Below are positions 24,470-37,006 of a stretch of DNA of 64,000 bases, piece by piece. Made by a program: the position numbers and the translations under genes. This DNA comes from Zanthoxylum bungeanum. Taxonomy: Eukaryota > Streptophyta > Magnoliopsida > Sapindales > Rutaceae. The stretch's first letter is position 1. Each line of letters opens with the position of its first letter. The stretch is taken from the NCBI GenBank assembly GCA_019454045.1, contig SKCR01025343.1, forward strand, positions 98,249-162,248, read 5' to 3'. A model generated the notes under the pieces. That model was given only the letters and a program-made list of their open reading frames with translations, made no database searches and had not been told where the DNA came from.

Positions 24470-26428
24470 TGTTGGGTTCTTTAAGAACATGCAAATGATC
24501 TATTTAAGCATAAAATATGTGAATACACAAAGTAAGATTGCGGAAATGATACTCACTTTGGTCGGTTTCTTGGATGTGTTGAGAAAAAAAAAATTTATCT
24601 CCTTTATAAGTGCTCCAAGCTCCTATCTTTGATTGTATGTTGAGCTCCAAACTTGGTGAATGAATTCTAAACTCAATGGTTTGTTTCCCTAACACCTTTG
24701 TAGACACTTTGAGTGCTAGCTAAGGAAGAAAATTACAACAAAAATCTTCCTTTGGTCCTTGGTGGTTCTCGGCAAAGTGAGAATTTGAGAGAGAGAGAGA
24801 GGATTTCACGCCAATAGCAAGAAGAGAGAATGAGTGAAGTGTGTTGACTTGTTTTAATTTTAAAAAAATTAAAAGACATATACCAAAATCCAAAGTTGGT
24901 AAAAGTCTCTCACAAATCAAGGTTGAGTATTTTACAAGCCATCACCAACAACTAACAACTTCCATCAATCAAAAGTTTGATAAAGTTGACTAGGTGATGT
25001 GACTTGTGGGCCCCACTATAAATTCAAAATATGAGTGGGCCCGCAAAACACATATCGGGCTCGGGTTCATTAATTTTGAATTAACGAATTTTCGTTGCGA
25101 CTTAATTAAATCAAATTTAATTAAATAATAATGCCTCGCAAAATTATTACGAAAGTCGCTCGCGAATTAATTCTAAATTAATTCGTTCGCCTGAATTAAA
25201 ATCCAATTTTAATTCCTTTATGAAATCTAATTTCATATAATATATCGAATATATTATTTAATTGATTAATTCCAAATTAATTGTTTTCTCTCCCTTCTAA
25301 GTGAATTTTATCCCAGATAAGTTCTCACCGTAATTAATCCTAGATTAATTTTCTCTATCTCATAATTAATCACAGATTAATTATGTTCGAGTCATACGTC
25401 ATCGGTGAATCTTCGGGAAGCGACCCATGAGATCCCTGGATATGTTGGCAGTAAATTCGGTCGTCGGATTATCCGAACACGTGCGTACCCCATACCACGT
25501 ACCACGTTCTTATCGATTTACAAGACATGGTTGGCTTCTAGCAAAGCGCCGTGCCTATTATCCAGAAATATTCTTTAAGGAATATATAATCTTTGTCAGA
25601 TGTAGTATACGTAGTATTGCGTATTGTGATCCAGTATCGGATGTCACATACAAGGCATAGGGCTGGAATAATGTATACCCCGTACGAAGTATATATCAGA
25701 TAACAAGCAACTAGTCTCTTTAATCGGATAATCATGACCTTGTCATATTATCCCGATGGTTGCAACACATTAGAGTACCAGTTTTGTATCTCTTCGTGAT
25801 CATCATCTCCATATGACTGAAGTGATACTTCCATCTTGACATCACACCTAATACACTACGATTCTCAATAAACCCAGAAGAGGCATACACAGAAACTGTT
25901 AAAATCTCGGATGACCAAAACCAAAGCGTATTGATTGTCGCAAGTACTAGTGATGCAAGTCTCAGGTTAAGACCAAATACACCTACCCTTATTCGGACTC
26001 CCATAGACACACAATCATACTACCAATGGGATTCCGATGGGTTTATCCAGAGCGAAGTTGTTCCCGTACCATCGGTAAACACAACCTCCTATCACACTTG
26101 CATAAGTATCCAATACTTAAATATATGAGAACTATGTCGTTATGCTCCCACAACGCGCACAAGTGCAATACTAGTCTATTCCGCATTATCGTTGTCCAGT
26201 CTTGATAATACTACGACTATGGATATTTAATGATTAAACCTTAATTGATTGATATTGTTTCATATCTTATATTCCAGAACTAATCATAAAGACTTTTATT
26301 ATTTATATATTCAAGTAATCTAATTAGAAAATGATAAAATAGCAATTTCCTTTGTCACATAGTTAATTTGTACAAAAACCACAATGTCTTTTACAAATAG
26401 TGACGTTATGGGTCATAATTGTCCAACA
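24470..26428 (-). repeat. Copia-4 5' LTR, complete
   Basis: Begins TGTTGGGTTCT and ends GTCCAACA, 1959 bp, uninterrupted, with a primer-binding site on its inner side. The hairpin chain is at about 25070-25385. It is the outermost Copia LTR on this side and so the oldest of the four insertions. Confidence 0.88.
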
Positions 26429-27066
26429 CAGTCCACACCCAACGAACAGGCAGAGGTCTGATCTAAATAGATCAGTGATGTGACTACCATCAAAGTATGA
26501 AGGATATCTCATATATCCACAGTGGTATCTCAAGTCGAGGGACCACTATGCTTCTCGACCCGAGAAGATTCCTATTGACGTTGGTGTACCATCTATTAGG
26601 AAATCTCCGGTGAGTCATTCAGTGTTTATCAAATAAACACCTACATATCTATACGAGTCTCCGAGGACTCATGGTTCATTGGGATAAACCATCGGATCAA
26701 GTCTCGATATACGACATGTACTGGTCTTAGCGGATTTTGCTAACCGACCCGTGTCAGTAAATCTTGACCAGCAACTTTATTTGATAATATACTTCTAGTA
26801 GTGACACTTCCCAATATCAGTTACGAATCACTTTGTAACTGCGCACTATAAAATATATTATCGGATCTTTGTCTAATATATATATATATAAATATATATC
26901 CCTAAATCTTATTTAGTTTCAATCTAATCGTAATTAGATCGAATATGTATATAAAAGCAAGAAGTACTACCATAAATAAGTAATATTATGGAAAAAAGAA
27001 TTGTTCATATTCATGAATCGGACATAAATATGATCCAGATTGGCACTCCGAACACCAACCCTAACA
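26429..27066. repeat. Fragment of another LTR, probably Copia
   Basis: It contains GAGTCTCCGAGGACTCATGG-type sequence and ends CCAACCCTAACA at 27066, like a Copia LTR end. A TA-rich run is at 26876-26902. No partner LTR or coding DNA is present, so this is a tentative call from general appearance. Confidence 0.4.
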
Positions 27067-29700
27067 GTTACAATGCAAATGAAATACTTGAAAATTACTT
27101 ATATATAACATGATTTATACATATAAACTTTCGGCCAGATGGCCTAACATGGTAATTGCATAAACATGTGGACCTATGAAAATTGTGTTCTTAATTACCG
27201 CAGCTGGTGTCTATCTTATCCAAAGCTCATCCTTTAAGTGAGTGAAAGACCTGCAACACATGAATTGAAAATGTAAAGAGTAAGTCGTCCAAACGACATA
27301 ATGAGTGAAAGTTGGAAATGAAATGCATAATAAAGTAATGTCTCGCATGAAATTACTTCAAACTTGATTCGTAAAGTATAAGTAAATTGAGAAACTTTAG
27401 ATGTGAGTCATATACATACAATAAACTATAACATGAACTGTAGATCATACACATATATGAAAACTATAACATAACCTTGAAACTGATACTTGAACTGAAA
27501 CCTAAATCATAAGCTGCAAACATGAACATGAAATGAAAATTGCAAGTATGACTTGAAACTATAATCTTGACAAGAAATCTGTACAACATGAACTGAGAAC
27601 ATGATTGGAAATTATTACATGAAAGCGTGATCTAAGAACATGGCATGAACTAAAACATAAAAATGTAAGTTGTATTGTAAGTGTGAAAACATGACATGAA
27701 CTGTAAACATAAAAAGATGACATGAACTAAAGATGTGAGAACATGACGTGAACGGTAAACTAGAGACATGATATATCATGTGAACTTGAAAACATGATGT
27801 AACTGTAAGGTGAAAAACATGCGTGAACGGTAAATTGAAAGACATGCTTGAATTGTAATCTCAAAACATAAACTGAGATTTATACACATGAACTGTAAAC
27901 TTATAACATAAACTGTAAACTTGTAAAATGAAAACATAAACTGTGAATACATAAACATAACACGTGCAAAATGTAACTTGAGAATTGTAAGCATGAACCG
28001 TAGAGGGAAGACCTAAACTGGAGATTGTTAACATGAACTGTAACCTTATATAACATGAACTAAAACATGAAAATTATTAATTGAAAACAAGTAACCATAA
28101 AATGACATGTGTTTTTGGTTTATGCATACAATGCTCGTACGAGATTCATTATATTTTTTAGAATAGGTATGGATGAATATTGTTCAAACAGATTTCCTAA
28201 TCAGTACTTCTACAATGAAGACACACTTCCAAAAACATAAGCTGTAAATATGTGACGGTTAAACATAACTGAAAACGTAGATCGTGTATATGTATCATGT
28301 TATTGTAAATTAAAAACATAAACTGAAATCGTGTATACCTGACTTGAGGAAATATGAGCCGAAAATATGTATTTTTATCTGGTAAAAATATGATTAATAA
28401 ACATATATACATGAACTGCGAACTTGTCAAACATAAATTACGAGTGTGAAATATAACTTGCAAAACATGAAAAGTAACTTATATAAAATAGATCATGAAT
28501 CATAAATCATAGTATGTATATTGAAAGAAAAGTTAAATAGCATGAAAACATCAATATAAACGCATTCACTCACAAAATTGACGACAAATCCTACTGCTTG
28601 TGCTGAAGCGGAGGCTGGCAAGAACTTCTTGTGTGGAACTTGTAAGATCTATACACGTACAATCAAAATACGGTTAGCATGCCATATCACTAATGATTCT
28701 GAATATGTACGTGTAAGGATTCGTATATCTATATTGATAATGTAGATTAAGATGTTATCTGACATTCTAGGATGTGATCTGGAATCAATTGGAAACATAT
28801 CCTGAAATTGGCTCTGCATCACGGCAAGATGGCGTCTGTTGGGATGCAAACCTTGAAGTTGAGCTCCTCGTGACTCGACACTGTACGTCGCGACGCTTAC
28901 CAGGAAAAATACAAGTCAGTGAGCTTCTATTGGTGTCGTAGTCACACAATAGCCAACTCAGCTCCTTAGAACAAACCATCATCACCACCATACCGCATTC
29001 AATCATAAGCATTTCCCTCAATCAACAATATGCTCCATTTCCAAACAAAGACACAAAGGGTTCATGAAAACATCAAACTCAAACTCTAAGTTTTCACCTA
29101 TCTCAAGTTTAACAAATTTTTTAACCAAATTCATGTATAATCCATGACATAACATCAATTTAAGCATAAATGGCCACTCTAATTCACTTAAACATGCAAA
29201 ATGAACAAACCCTAAACTTAGGTTTTTCATGGGTTCATACCCCAAGCTTGAGTAATCAAGCTAAAATACAAGGCAAACACTAAAATAGAGAGTAAGGAGC
29301 TTACTTGATTCATTTGACACTTGGAAATGCAAGGAAAATCACTAATTTCGGCTTGATTTTTGATAAGCAAAATGAAAGAGAAAAAGGGGCTGCATTTCCA
29401 TGTGAGAGGAGAAGAAGAAGAAAAGAAATGGGGTAAGAAAACGTAGGCTATATATATATCAAAGTTATAAGTCACATGTTATATTTATGTAGCAATTTTC
29501 ATCGCACTGCATTTTGAGCCCAAATTTGACCTAATTCCATATGAAATTTTGGAATACGATTAAAATGAAAGTTGCAACTCTAAATTTAAACTTTCCAATG
29601 GTACCAAAATCATTGAAAATAATATCTATAGCTCGAGATATTGTACTCCATTTGACTTTTTTGCATCCAGATGTCTAACATTTCAACTAACTGCTTATAG
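27067..29700 (-). repeat. Degenerate Gypsy LTR-like region with short tandem repeats
   Basis: The segment at about 28128-28195 (CAATGCTCGTACGAGA then TTTTAGAATAG) matches the G2 LTR at about 49604-49670, so this is related to the same Gypsy family and reads on the minus strand. Between about 27400 and 28480, degenerate copies of an ACATGAACTGTAAAC-like unit repeat dozens of times. The open frames on the minus strand here (27615-29475) come from that repetition and lack known domains. Both ends are unclear. Confidence 0.5.
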
Positions 29701-29940
29701 ATATTTTTTCCAACTTCGGATATCCTAAGTAAGACTTCAGAGATCAGAAGTCGAACTTTGGATCTCTGAAGTTTGAAATTAAATAAATTAAAAAAATTTA
29801 AAAAAAAATTTGAAACTTCGTAGATCCGAAATCAAACTTTGGATTTATGAAGTTTGAATTCCGAAGTATATGCTTAGTTCGGTAAACACTTCGGAGAATT
29901 CAGCTTTTCCGAAGTCCACTTCGTATAATTTGATTATTTT
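29701..29940. repeat. Cluster of CTTCGGA / TCCGAAG motifs
   Basis: About ten direct and inverted copies of an ACTTCGGA-type octamer, exact or nearly so, lie in 240 bases (for example 29715-29723, 29895-29903 and 29918-29935). It is not part of any element I can define and could be an end of a decayed transposon. Confidence 0.45.
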
Positions 29941-30955
29941 TACAAATGCGAAACATTGCGATTATTTTAGAAAATGATAAAGTTTTTTTGTTTAGTTTTA
30001 CTAATTTCCCTAAATCGTCGTTCCACTTAAATTCTAAAATCGTTCTTCTTCCTTGACTACTTTTCTCATCCCTTTCACATTTGTCATCTCTTATATGAAA
30101 AATCTTTTTCCCAATAAAATTTTGTTAACCAATAACAAATAAAAGAACAAAAGTTTATATGAAAAATCCTATTTCCTAATTTAATTGGCGTGCTTGTCGC
30201 AGATACACGAGGAAATTATCTTCCTCATGCTAACAAAATTAATCTACTTAATCATCTTTACACAAAAAAAGAATGCAGTTTTTTTACTCGTAAACTCAGA
30301 ATGGGATTTGTTCAATTATCTGTTATTGGTTAACAAATGAATCTATGGCATTTTTCTATGATGGGATTTCTTTTGTTATGATGTTTGAGATGTTGGAGGG
30401 GAACTAAAATAAGTTATTACTAGCAAAATTATTTTCTAAGTATATTCATAATTAGGAAAAATTCTATTATGCAAGATGATATTATGTCACACATATAACT
30501 CAATAATATATTTATGTGTGTTAAATAGTAAAAATGTAATTAAATAAATTATAGTTTTATTAACATAATTCTTATGTGTTATATGATCATTGATTGGTGA
30601 TATCATGTCACCCATATAAAGTTGGTATCAAAAAATTACTCCACTGGGGCAATATAATGAAGTTAACAATAATTTATTATTTGAGAAGAAGTGTAGTCTG
30701 AGGAAAAAGAATAGGATTAACGAAAGAAGATGAAGCAGTGGCAATTTTAAAAAGGGTGAAATGCATTTTTCCATGTGAAATTTAACTTAAATTCAAAACT
30801 ACCCAATACATAAGAAAATTTAGCCAATGTATCCTAATGTATTAAATTGTTAAAAAAAACTCATGACAGGTTAACAAAGCTAATGAAATTGTAATGTCGT
30901 GAGGGTAAAATTATATAAATATATTACTTTTCTAATTAAGACAAGTGAAAGATAG
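29941..30955. other. AT-rich DNA without recognised features
   Basis: No ORF, LTR end or domain is seen. Two related strings, GATATTATGTCACACATATAA near 30478 and GATATCATGTCACCCATATAA near 30598, are a possible remnant of a small transposon, but I find no terminal repeats. Confidence 0.5.
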
Positions 30956-31910
30956 AGTCAACCATGGTATGAATCGAACAAACACCCTTAATTCTAAAGC
31001 AAATATAAATAAAGTAATAAATCAAAGCAACAAAATAATCAACACATAGATTTTATTGATGAAATGGAAAACTCTTAATAGAGAAAATCACTTTAGGTAT
31101 ATAGGTTACCGGCCAAATCCACTATAATGAGAAAACTTACATCAATGGTATATGACCTATGGTGACAACTTCACCGACTCAAATACATATAGACAGTCAT
31201 AACTAGAAGAACTCCTTGAGCTCGCACCAAGCGAAATTCTTCAGAACATCTGAAGTCTCTAAGTGGATCAACTCTACGAACTCTCAACGCCAGAACTCTG
31301 ACTAACAATCTTACTCCTTGAGAACTATGAATGATTAGAAAATTGGTTAGGGTTGTATTTTGTGTTGATGGTATATCAAATATCAACGATCAATCTCACC
31401 ACAACAAAGAAGACAAGGGAATCAAGAAAGTCTTCAAGATAAGCTGACAAATCAAGGGAAACAAAGATTACGAAGCTCTGAATAATGTATTTCCAACAAC
31501 ATGTAATGTGGCTATGAGTTTGTTTATATATACAAGGCAAATGTAGGGTTTTCCTTGTCACAAATAGGCTCCAAAACACGTCCAAATAACTTACGCACAA
31601 TCGTTCGAATGCCATAAGAACGCGTGTCGAAAAAGAGCAGTTTCGTAAAATCGTTCGAATGTCCTAACGAACACACAACGAATGCGAAGCCTTTGGAAGA
31701 TTTCATTCAAATCCAATGACGAACGTGACTCGAACGTTTGATCTTTGTAAGATTTCGTTCGAATGTTAATACGACCGTTCCACTAACGAACTCAACACAG
31801 ACGTACTTCTGATATCTTCATGCAAAGTCTTCCAATTACTTGTCCAATGGCTCTGAGATTTTCAGGACTAATTACAACTCAATTGAGTTTATTTTGTTAT
31901 GGACATTGCT
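30956..31910. repeat. Possible worn LTR or transposon remnant
   Basis: The stretch includes 'agattttattgatgaaatgg' near 31050 and three copies of CGTTCGAATG(C/T) near 31603, 31652 and 31744, and ends near GCTAACA (31908). The mix resembles a Copia LTR, but there is no pair. Minus-strand ORFs of 60-79 codons here show no known domain. Confidence 0.3.
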
Positions 31911-32395
31911 AACACACTCACAAAATGGTTCTTTACTCCCAAGTATAAGAGTGTCGAAGTAATAAAATAATCTGGTAAGCCCGGGATTGATTTACATGGA
32001 TTAGATTTAGTAAAATAAAATAATAATTCGAGTGAAAATAAAAAAGGGTGAATTTTTTTAAAGTAATTGACAATTTTAAAATGAACTGCAACAATAAAAT
32101 AAAATACTGGAGCTAAGGGTTCCACTTTTGATATTTCAAATATAGAGAAATCTTACTTCTTATAATATATAAATTGTCATTATTATCCAATTAATGTACT
32201 TAAGGAATTAATTATGCCAAAACATATAAAATCAACCATAAAAGTGGTGATAATATTTGTCTATAATAAGTCTATTTAGGTACTCTATTATGCAAAATAT
32301 ATAAAACCAGTCATAATGACGGTAAAAAAGTTTGTCAATAATTGCTCTCTCATATAATCTGGGTAAAGTATTAATTGTGCCATCCAAGATGAGAT
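31911..32395. other. AT-rich DNA with a short tandem duplication
   Basis: Two imperfect copies of about 75 bases are adjacent at about 32210-32350 ('attatgc.aaa.atataaaa.ca.tcataa'). No gene seen. Confidence 0.45.
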
Positions 32396-34531
32396 TGTTA
32401 TAATATCCCGAGTTTTTCAGAATAGTATAGCAGGATTTCCGAATTAAAGTTAAGGATTTGGAACGGGATGGTAATCAAAATTCTGAGTTTATGTGTTAGA
32501 AGATAGATTGGAATATTTTAAAGTGAAGATTCGTCACATTGGAAAATACATGGTTTAGAGAACCGGTTATGCGATTTCTAATTTTATCATTATACGCGTA
32601 AATATTTATTGTTTCGGCTATAAGACTTTCAAAAATCAGACTCATTGTTCTGAGACTAACAACATTCATGTTGAACACCTTTCTAAACTTATATCAGAAG
32701 GGCTTTAAAAATATGAATTTTTGAGAAAGTGCCATGATAGGGGTCTGGTTGTAATTTTCGGGGGTCTGAATGTAAATTCCAGAAATTTTCCTATAAATGC
32801 CACATAGTTTCATCTTTTTACAAAAAATGGCAAATGATCACAAATAACCCTACACAATCCCCCGTCCCCAAAAATCACGTTACTGTCGTCCCTATCACGC
32901 TGGTGGCCTGTCGGCCATTACCAACCGGTGCGACGGGCCAGGGGGTGGGCCGGCCACCCTCCACCTTGTGGTGGGTAGTGGCAGCCCCAAATAACCGTCG
33001 AAAGGCAAGCAAAAGAGAGAGATACGCACGCGATTGGGTCTCTTGATCCTGGCTCTTCGTTTCATTTCACGGCCTGAGCCACCTGCCATATCGAAGCTCT
33101 AAGAGAGTAGTACAAGATAGTAGTGACGATTTTCCAATCCATGCTTTATTGCACACAAAATGAGGGAGAAAGATTCAGAGTAATAATGACCCACTGTGAA
33201 CACTAGCTCCGATAAAAATTCTGTCGATTCTAGCACGATCGTGGGATCATTTGGAGTCCATATATGCCCTCGAAATCTCGGTAAGACCTCCCGATCAAAA
33301 TCTACAAATTTCAAGATTTCGTTAAATGTTGGGATGTATCCAGTTGTTTCGTAGAGTAGAGTATTGATATAAATTGATTTGTTTGAGTATTAGCATATTG
33401 AATATGAGCATTCGGTAGAGTCTGAGTGAAAATGAAACGAGTTTGATCGATCTGATAGAATGTGCAAGTTTTCGATAAAAATGGGTTTTTGCACATAAAG
33501 ATGTGTTTTGGTTTAGATGATAGTTATGAGTTATTTATGATATTACGAATATATCTAGATAAATTTCGGTAGGTTCAGAGGGTTTGGGATCCTTCCGTAG
33601 TGTTTGCAATAACGTTTTCGGAAGATTTTTTAAAAACACGTAAACCGAGAATTTTTGTGAACTAGTGGCTTGTAATAGTTTGTAATGGTGTTTTGAGATT
33701 GCTGGGACTGAAAGTATTGAAATCAGACTTGTTTTGGTTGTCCCGGAAAGATCCAAAATTTTATCTTAGTAAAGTCAAGAATCTTGTAAAGTTTCAATTC
33801 TGATAGTATTTCGCCATTTATTTTGACAGATATGACTAGGACCTGGAGTGCTCACGAAACCAAATAAGTAACCCATACGATGAATACTTGAAATTTTATT
33901 TATGTTTTTATATATTTGTAGAAATGATTGAAGTGTTTAGGTTAAGACAAAAATAGACAAGAGATGGTATTGAGAAATAAGTGCGAGACTATGTATGGTT
34001 AAGTAATCGACCACCACAGGTATGGATTTTTGGTTATTGCTATGCTATAAAGTGAAGTAATTGACGAGCTCAATGTCTATATACATGTGTTTATGTATGT
34101 AAGTGTATGAATATGTAATGGTACGTATATGTATATGTAAATGAAAAAGTATATGTATAAGTCTTGATACACGTATTTGTATTGGTATGTGATGATATGC
34201 CACGGATAATTTGTGTATGGTAGATCGGAAAATGAAATAAGTCATGATTTCTAAATTTGTATTTGTATGTGTAGATGTGTGTTATTGGAATAAGTTTATT
34301 AATGACCAATGCATATAATCTAGTGGTATAGAGGTTGGTTTGGTATAGGCTAAGTCTTTTCCGAGGGATGGAAGTTCGTGACTGACTGGAAATGTATATG
34401 AATGGTGAATGTTGACTGATAAGTAAAGAATATGAAGATTGTGAAGGTCATGGTACCAAAATCGATATAACGGGTACATTCATATGTTTGATGTATATAT
34501 GTGTGCATACGATGATACAGATGATAAGCAA
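32396..34531 (+). repeat. G1: Gypsy LTR, 3' truncated
   Basis: It starts TGTTATAATATCCCGAG and is the reverse complement, by homology, of much of the G2 LTRs (51313 down to about 49790, and 56792 down to about 53520). A TATA-like CTATAAATG is at 32791-32799. A GC-rich block at about 32878-32995 is shared with the G2 5' LTR but absent from the G2 3' LTR. The last 1.3 kb expected from G2 is missing where the Tat-like LTR begins. ORFs here (such as 32834-33046) are not conserved in the relatives. Confidence 0.75.
32792..32799 (+). promoter_or_regulatory. TATA box candidate in G1 LTR
   Basis: TATAAATG lies at the same place as minus-strand TATAAATA at 50882-50889 in the G2 LTR, so it is conserved within the family. 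Confidence 0.45.
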
Positions 34532-34738
34532 TGTTTCAGGGTTGTTGGCTTGCTGTTTTGGTTGTTTTTGCCTGCTGTTTTGGTTGTTTTTTGTTGCTGT
34601 TTTGGTTGTTTTTGGCTACTATTTTTGGTTATTTTTTGGATGCTGTTTTGGTTATTTTTAGCTGCTGTTTTGGTTATTTTTGGCTGCTGTTTTGGTTGTT
34701 TTTTGGCTGCTATTTTGGTTGGTTGTTTCACGGCTTTC
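34532..34738 (-). repeat. Tat-like LTR (T), first part, with GCTGTTTTGGTTGTTTTTG repeats
   Basis: It begins near TGTTTCAGGG and consists largely of about eight degenerate 20-22 bp units between 34545 and 34730. It is cut at 34738 by Athila-A and resumes at 44752. The hydrophobic F/W/L-rich ORFs on both strands (34480-34851) are translations of this repeat, not genes. Confidence 0.5.
34734..34738. repeat. Target-site duplication of Athila-A, left copy (CTTTC)
   Basis: CTTTC directly before TGATGAGCGG is repeated at 44747-44751 directly after the GCCGGTCA end of the other LTR. Confidence 0.88.
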
Positions 34739-36876
34739 TGATGAGCGGAAAATATATCAATATTTACCGCCCATTTTACTTAATATTTTGTTTAGTTTCT
34801 CGGGTTTGTGAACGTTTTGATATGTTTTATTTTATTTTGCAGATAAAATAATATCGGGACTCAATAAAATCATTTAGAACGAAATGTGGATCAAATAAGG
34901 GCAATTATTGGACTTGATATATTAATTTTGGAGATTGGAAACTTGAAAGGGCGTTTTTGACGAAGTGCAGTTTTGGAAATTCCAGTTTTGCGCATCTGTC
35001 GTATTTTGAGCATAACTTTTTACTCAGATATCGGATTGAGCTGATTCAAGTTCCAGATTAAAGAAGACTAAAAGATCTACAACTTTGAAAGAGAAAATAT
35101 TTTCAAATTCCGATGATTTCATGACCGAAATTGATGAACCATCCAGAAGTGTGTGGAGTGTAATTATTAAAAGTCATTATCAATCATTTTCAAAGCAAAA
35201 TATTAATTAATAAATAATTAATAAAAATTATCAAATCACCACCAAACAAGATAAGCAATTAGTGGAGCAATTATGGATTTGGTGGAGTAATTAGTGGAGA
35301 AATTAATAATGGATTTGGTGGAGCAATTAGTGGAGCAATTAGTGGAGCAATTAATAATTGATTTGGTGGATGATTTGATGGAGGAAAATTTTGCCTATAA
35401 ATACTAAGCCATTTCATTTGTAAAATTCATAATTTCTTCTAAGGAATTCCTTAAGAATACTAAGAAGATTGTATCTTGTTTGTTTATTTATAGTTTTTAG
35501 TAATTAATTTTCACTTTCGCACTTTCTTTTCTTTACTTTTCAGTTTTTACTTTCCGCAATTTAGTTTTACGCACAACACTTTCTTTTCTTTACTTTTTCA
35601 GTTTTTATTTTTCAAGCAATGAGGAGGTAATTCCCCCTTGCTGGGGTGAAAGGTAAAACTTTTATTATTACTATTTAGATTAATCTCCCTTAATTATAAT
35701 ATATAAACTATTTAAAACCTGACTTAATGAAGATACCGCTATATTGGTCGGTTGGTAATTAATTATAAAATGGTTTTAATCTGACTAAGTGGATACCGCC
35801 TGGTTGGTCGGTTGGTAATTAATTATTAATTTGACTTAATCAGGATACCGCCTATATGGCTGGTTGGTAATTATCACGCAAAGTTAATATATTATATTAA
35901 GGGAGATATCTAAAATAGTAGTAATAAAAGTTGATCCTCTAACCCCAGCATTTTCTTTTATTGTACTTTTACTTTATTTACTTTTAGCAATTTACTTTCA
36001 ATAATTTTCTTTTAATTTTTTTTACTTTTACTTTTACTTTTACTTTTACTTTTACTTTTCACTTTTTTACTTTTCAGCAATTTACTTTTCAGTATTTACT
36101 TTATGTCTTTTATTTTATTTAAGTTTTTACTAGCCCTAGTTATGTGTTAGTTATCTGGGGTTGTGATGAATTCTAATATCACCGGTTTATAAGGGATTAT
36201 TTTATAGTTTGGGTAATTTATAGGTTTACTTATTAAGTCTTAAGCTTAATGCTTCTTGTTGTCTGATCACCAATAAGATTGATGTGGTAAATCTAAATTG
36301 AACTAGACATAGGGATTTTAGGTTTCAGCCTTAGACTTAATAGCCCACGATCTTCCTTGAGGATAGATAACCCTTTAATAGATTTCTTTACAGGATAGGA
36401 ATATACCTGTCGGGCGGGGGTAGCCATAATTGGAACTTAATCTTAATGAATCCAGATAATTTGGTTGACATAGACATATGATTCAATTGGGTTAAACTGG
36501 ATATTTGTAGTTGACCATCGGAAGAGGCTTTTACATAATTTAGTGTTCCAGGTTAGTAAACCGATTTATTACACAAACATAAAATAATCACTTCATCTTT
36601 TAAATGATATTAGAATGATTCACAACCCTAGATCTTGTGTCTTTTGTTATTTTCCTTAGTATTTTCTTTTATCTTTTTATTTATTTATTTAGCAAATCTA
36701 CAATCAACCAAATCAATCAAGCAATCAATTCCATTCTCCTTTAATTAGATATTTGTAAATAAATAGATTCAATAATTAATAACAATAGTAGGAATTAAGT
36801 CCTCGTGGGATTGATATTTTTATACTACTTGAACGATACGTGCGCTTGCGTTATACGTGTGTGTTTACGCCGGTCA
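34739..36876 (+). repeat. Athila-A 5' LTR
   Basis: Contains a 'ggagcaattagt' repeat run (35262-35370), a TATA box (35396-35403), three units of about 60 bp with GGATACCGCC...GGTTGGTAATT (about 35721-35873), and a (TTTTAC)n run near 36024-36062. All recur in the 3' LTR. The GATACCGCC unit also recurs in the two other Athila-type LTRs of the window. Confidence 0.93.
35396..35403 (+). promoter_or_regulatory. TATA box of the Athila-A 5' LTR
   Basis: TATAAATA in the context TTTTGCC-TATAAATA-CTAAGCC. The same element is at 43243-43250 in the 3' LTR, 54880-54887 (TATAAATT) in the inserted LTR and 57757-57764 in Athila-B. Its conservation makes it the likely start site driver for the genomic RNA, and so for the captured LOG sequence. 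Confidence 0.65.
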
Positions 36877-36882
36877 AGTTTT

Positions 36883-36900
36883 TGGCGCTGTTGTCGGGGA
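36883..36900 (+). other. Primer-binding site of Athila-A (tRNA-Asp type)
   Basis: TGGCGCTGTTGTCGGGGA resembles the Athila/Tat site TGGCGCCGTTGCCGGGG, which pairs with tRNA-Asp, with two C-to-T changes. It starts six bases after the LTR end. Confidence 0.85.
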
Positions 36901-37006
36901 CTTATTTATCTTTTACTATTAGTTTAGGGGTTAGATACCTTTACTTGTATCTAATTTTTTTACTTATTGTTTTTGTTTTCTTGTGTTTCAGGTTCTCAGA
37001 AACTTC

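Noticed and set aside
27615..28463. Several minus-strand ORFs of 72-88 codons
   Set aside because: Open only because of the ACATGAACTGTAAAC-type repeat; no domain and no conservation in the related G2 LTR.
29018..29475. Minus-strand ORFs of 75-82 codons, one hydrophobic
   Set aside because: No start context, domain or splice structure was convincing, and the region belongs to an LTR-like repeat.
32834..33089. GC-rich ORFs on both strands within G1
   Set aside because: They fall in the GC-rich LTR block; the counterpart at 56150-56275 does not keep the same frame.
34480..34851. Overlapping ORFs on both strands with F/W/L-rich or K/Q/N-rich proteins
   Set aside because: They are translations of a 20-22 bp tandem repeat; open frames on both strands follow from the repeat itself.
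36983..37006. Earlier start for Athila-A Gag
   Set aside because: The codon at 36983 is GTG; the first ATG in frame is 37007 and gives a normal basic Gag start.
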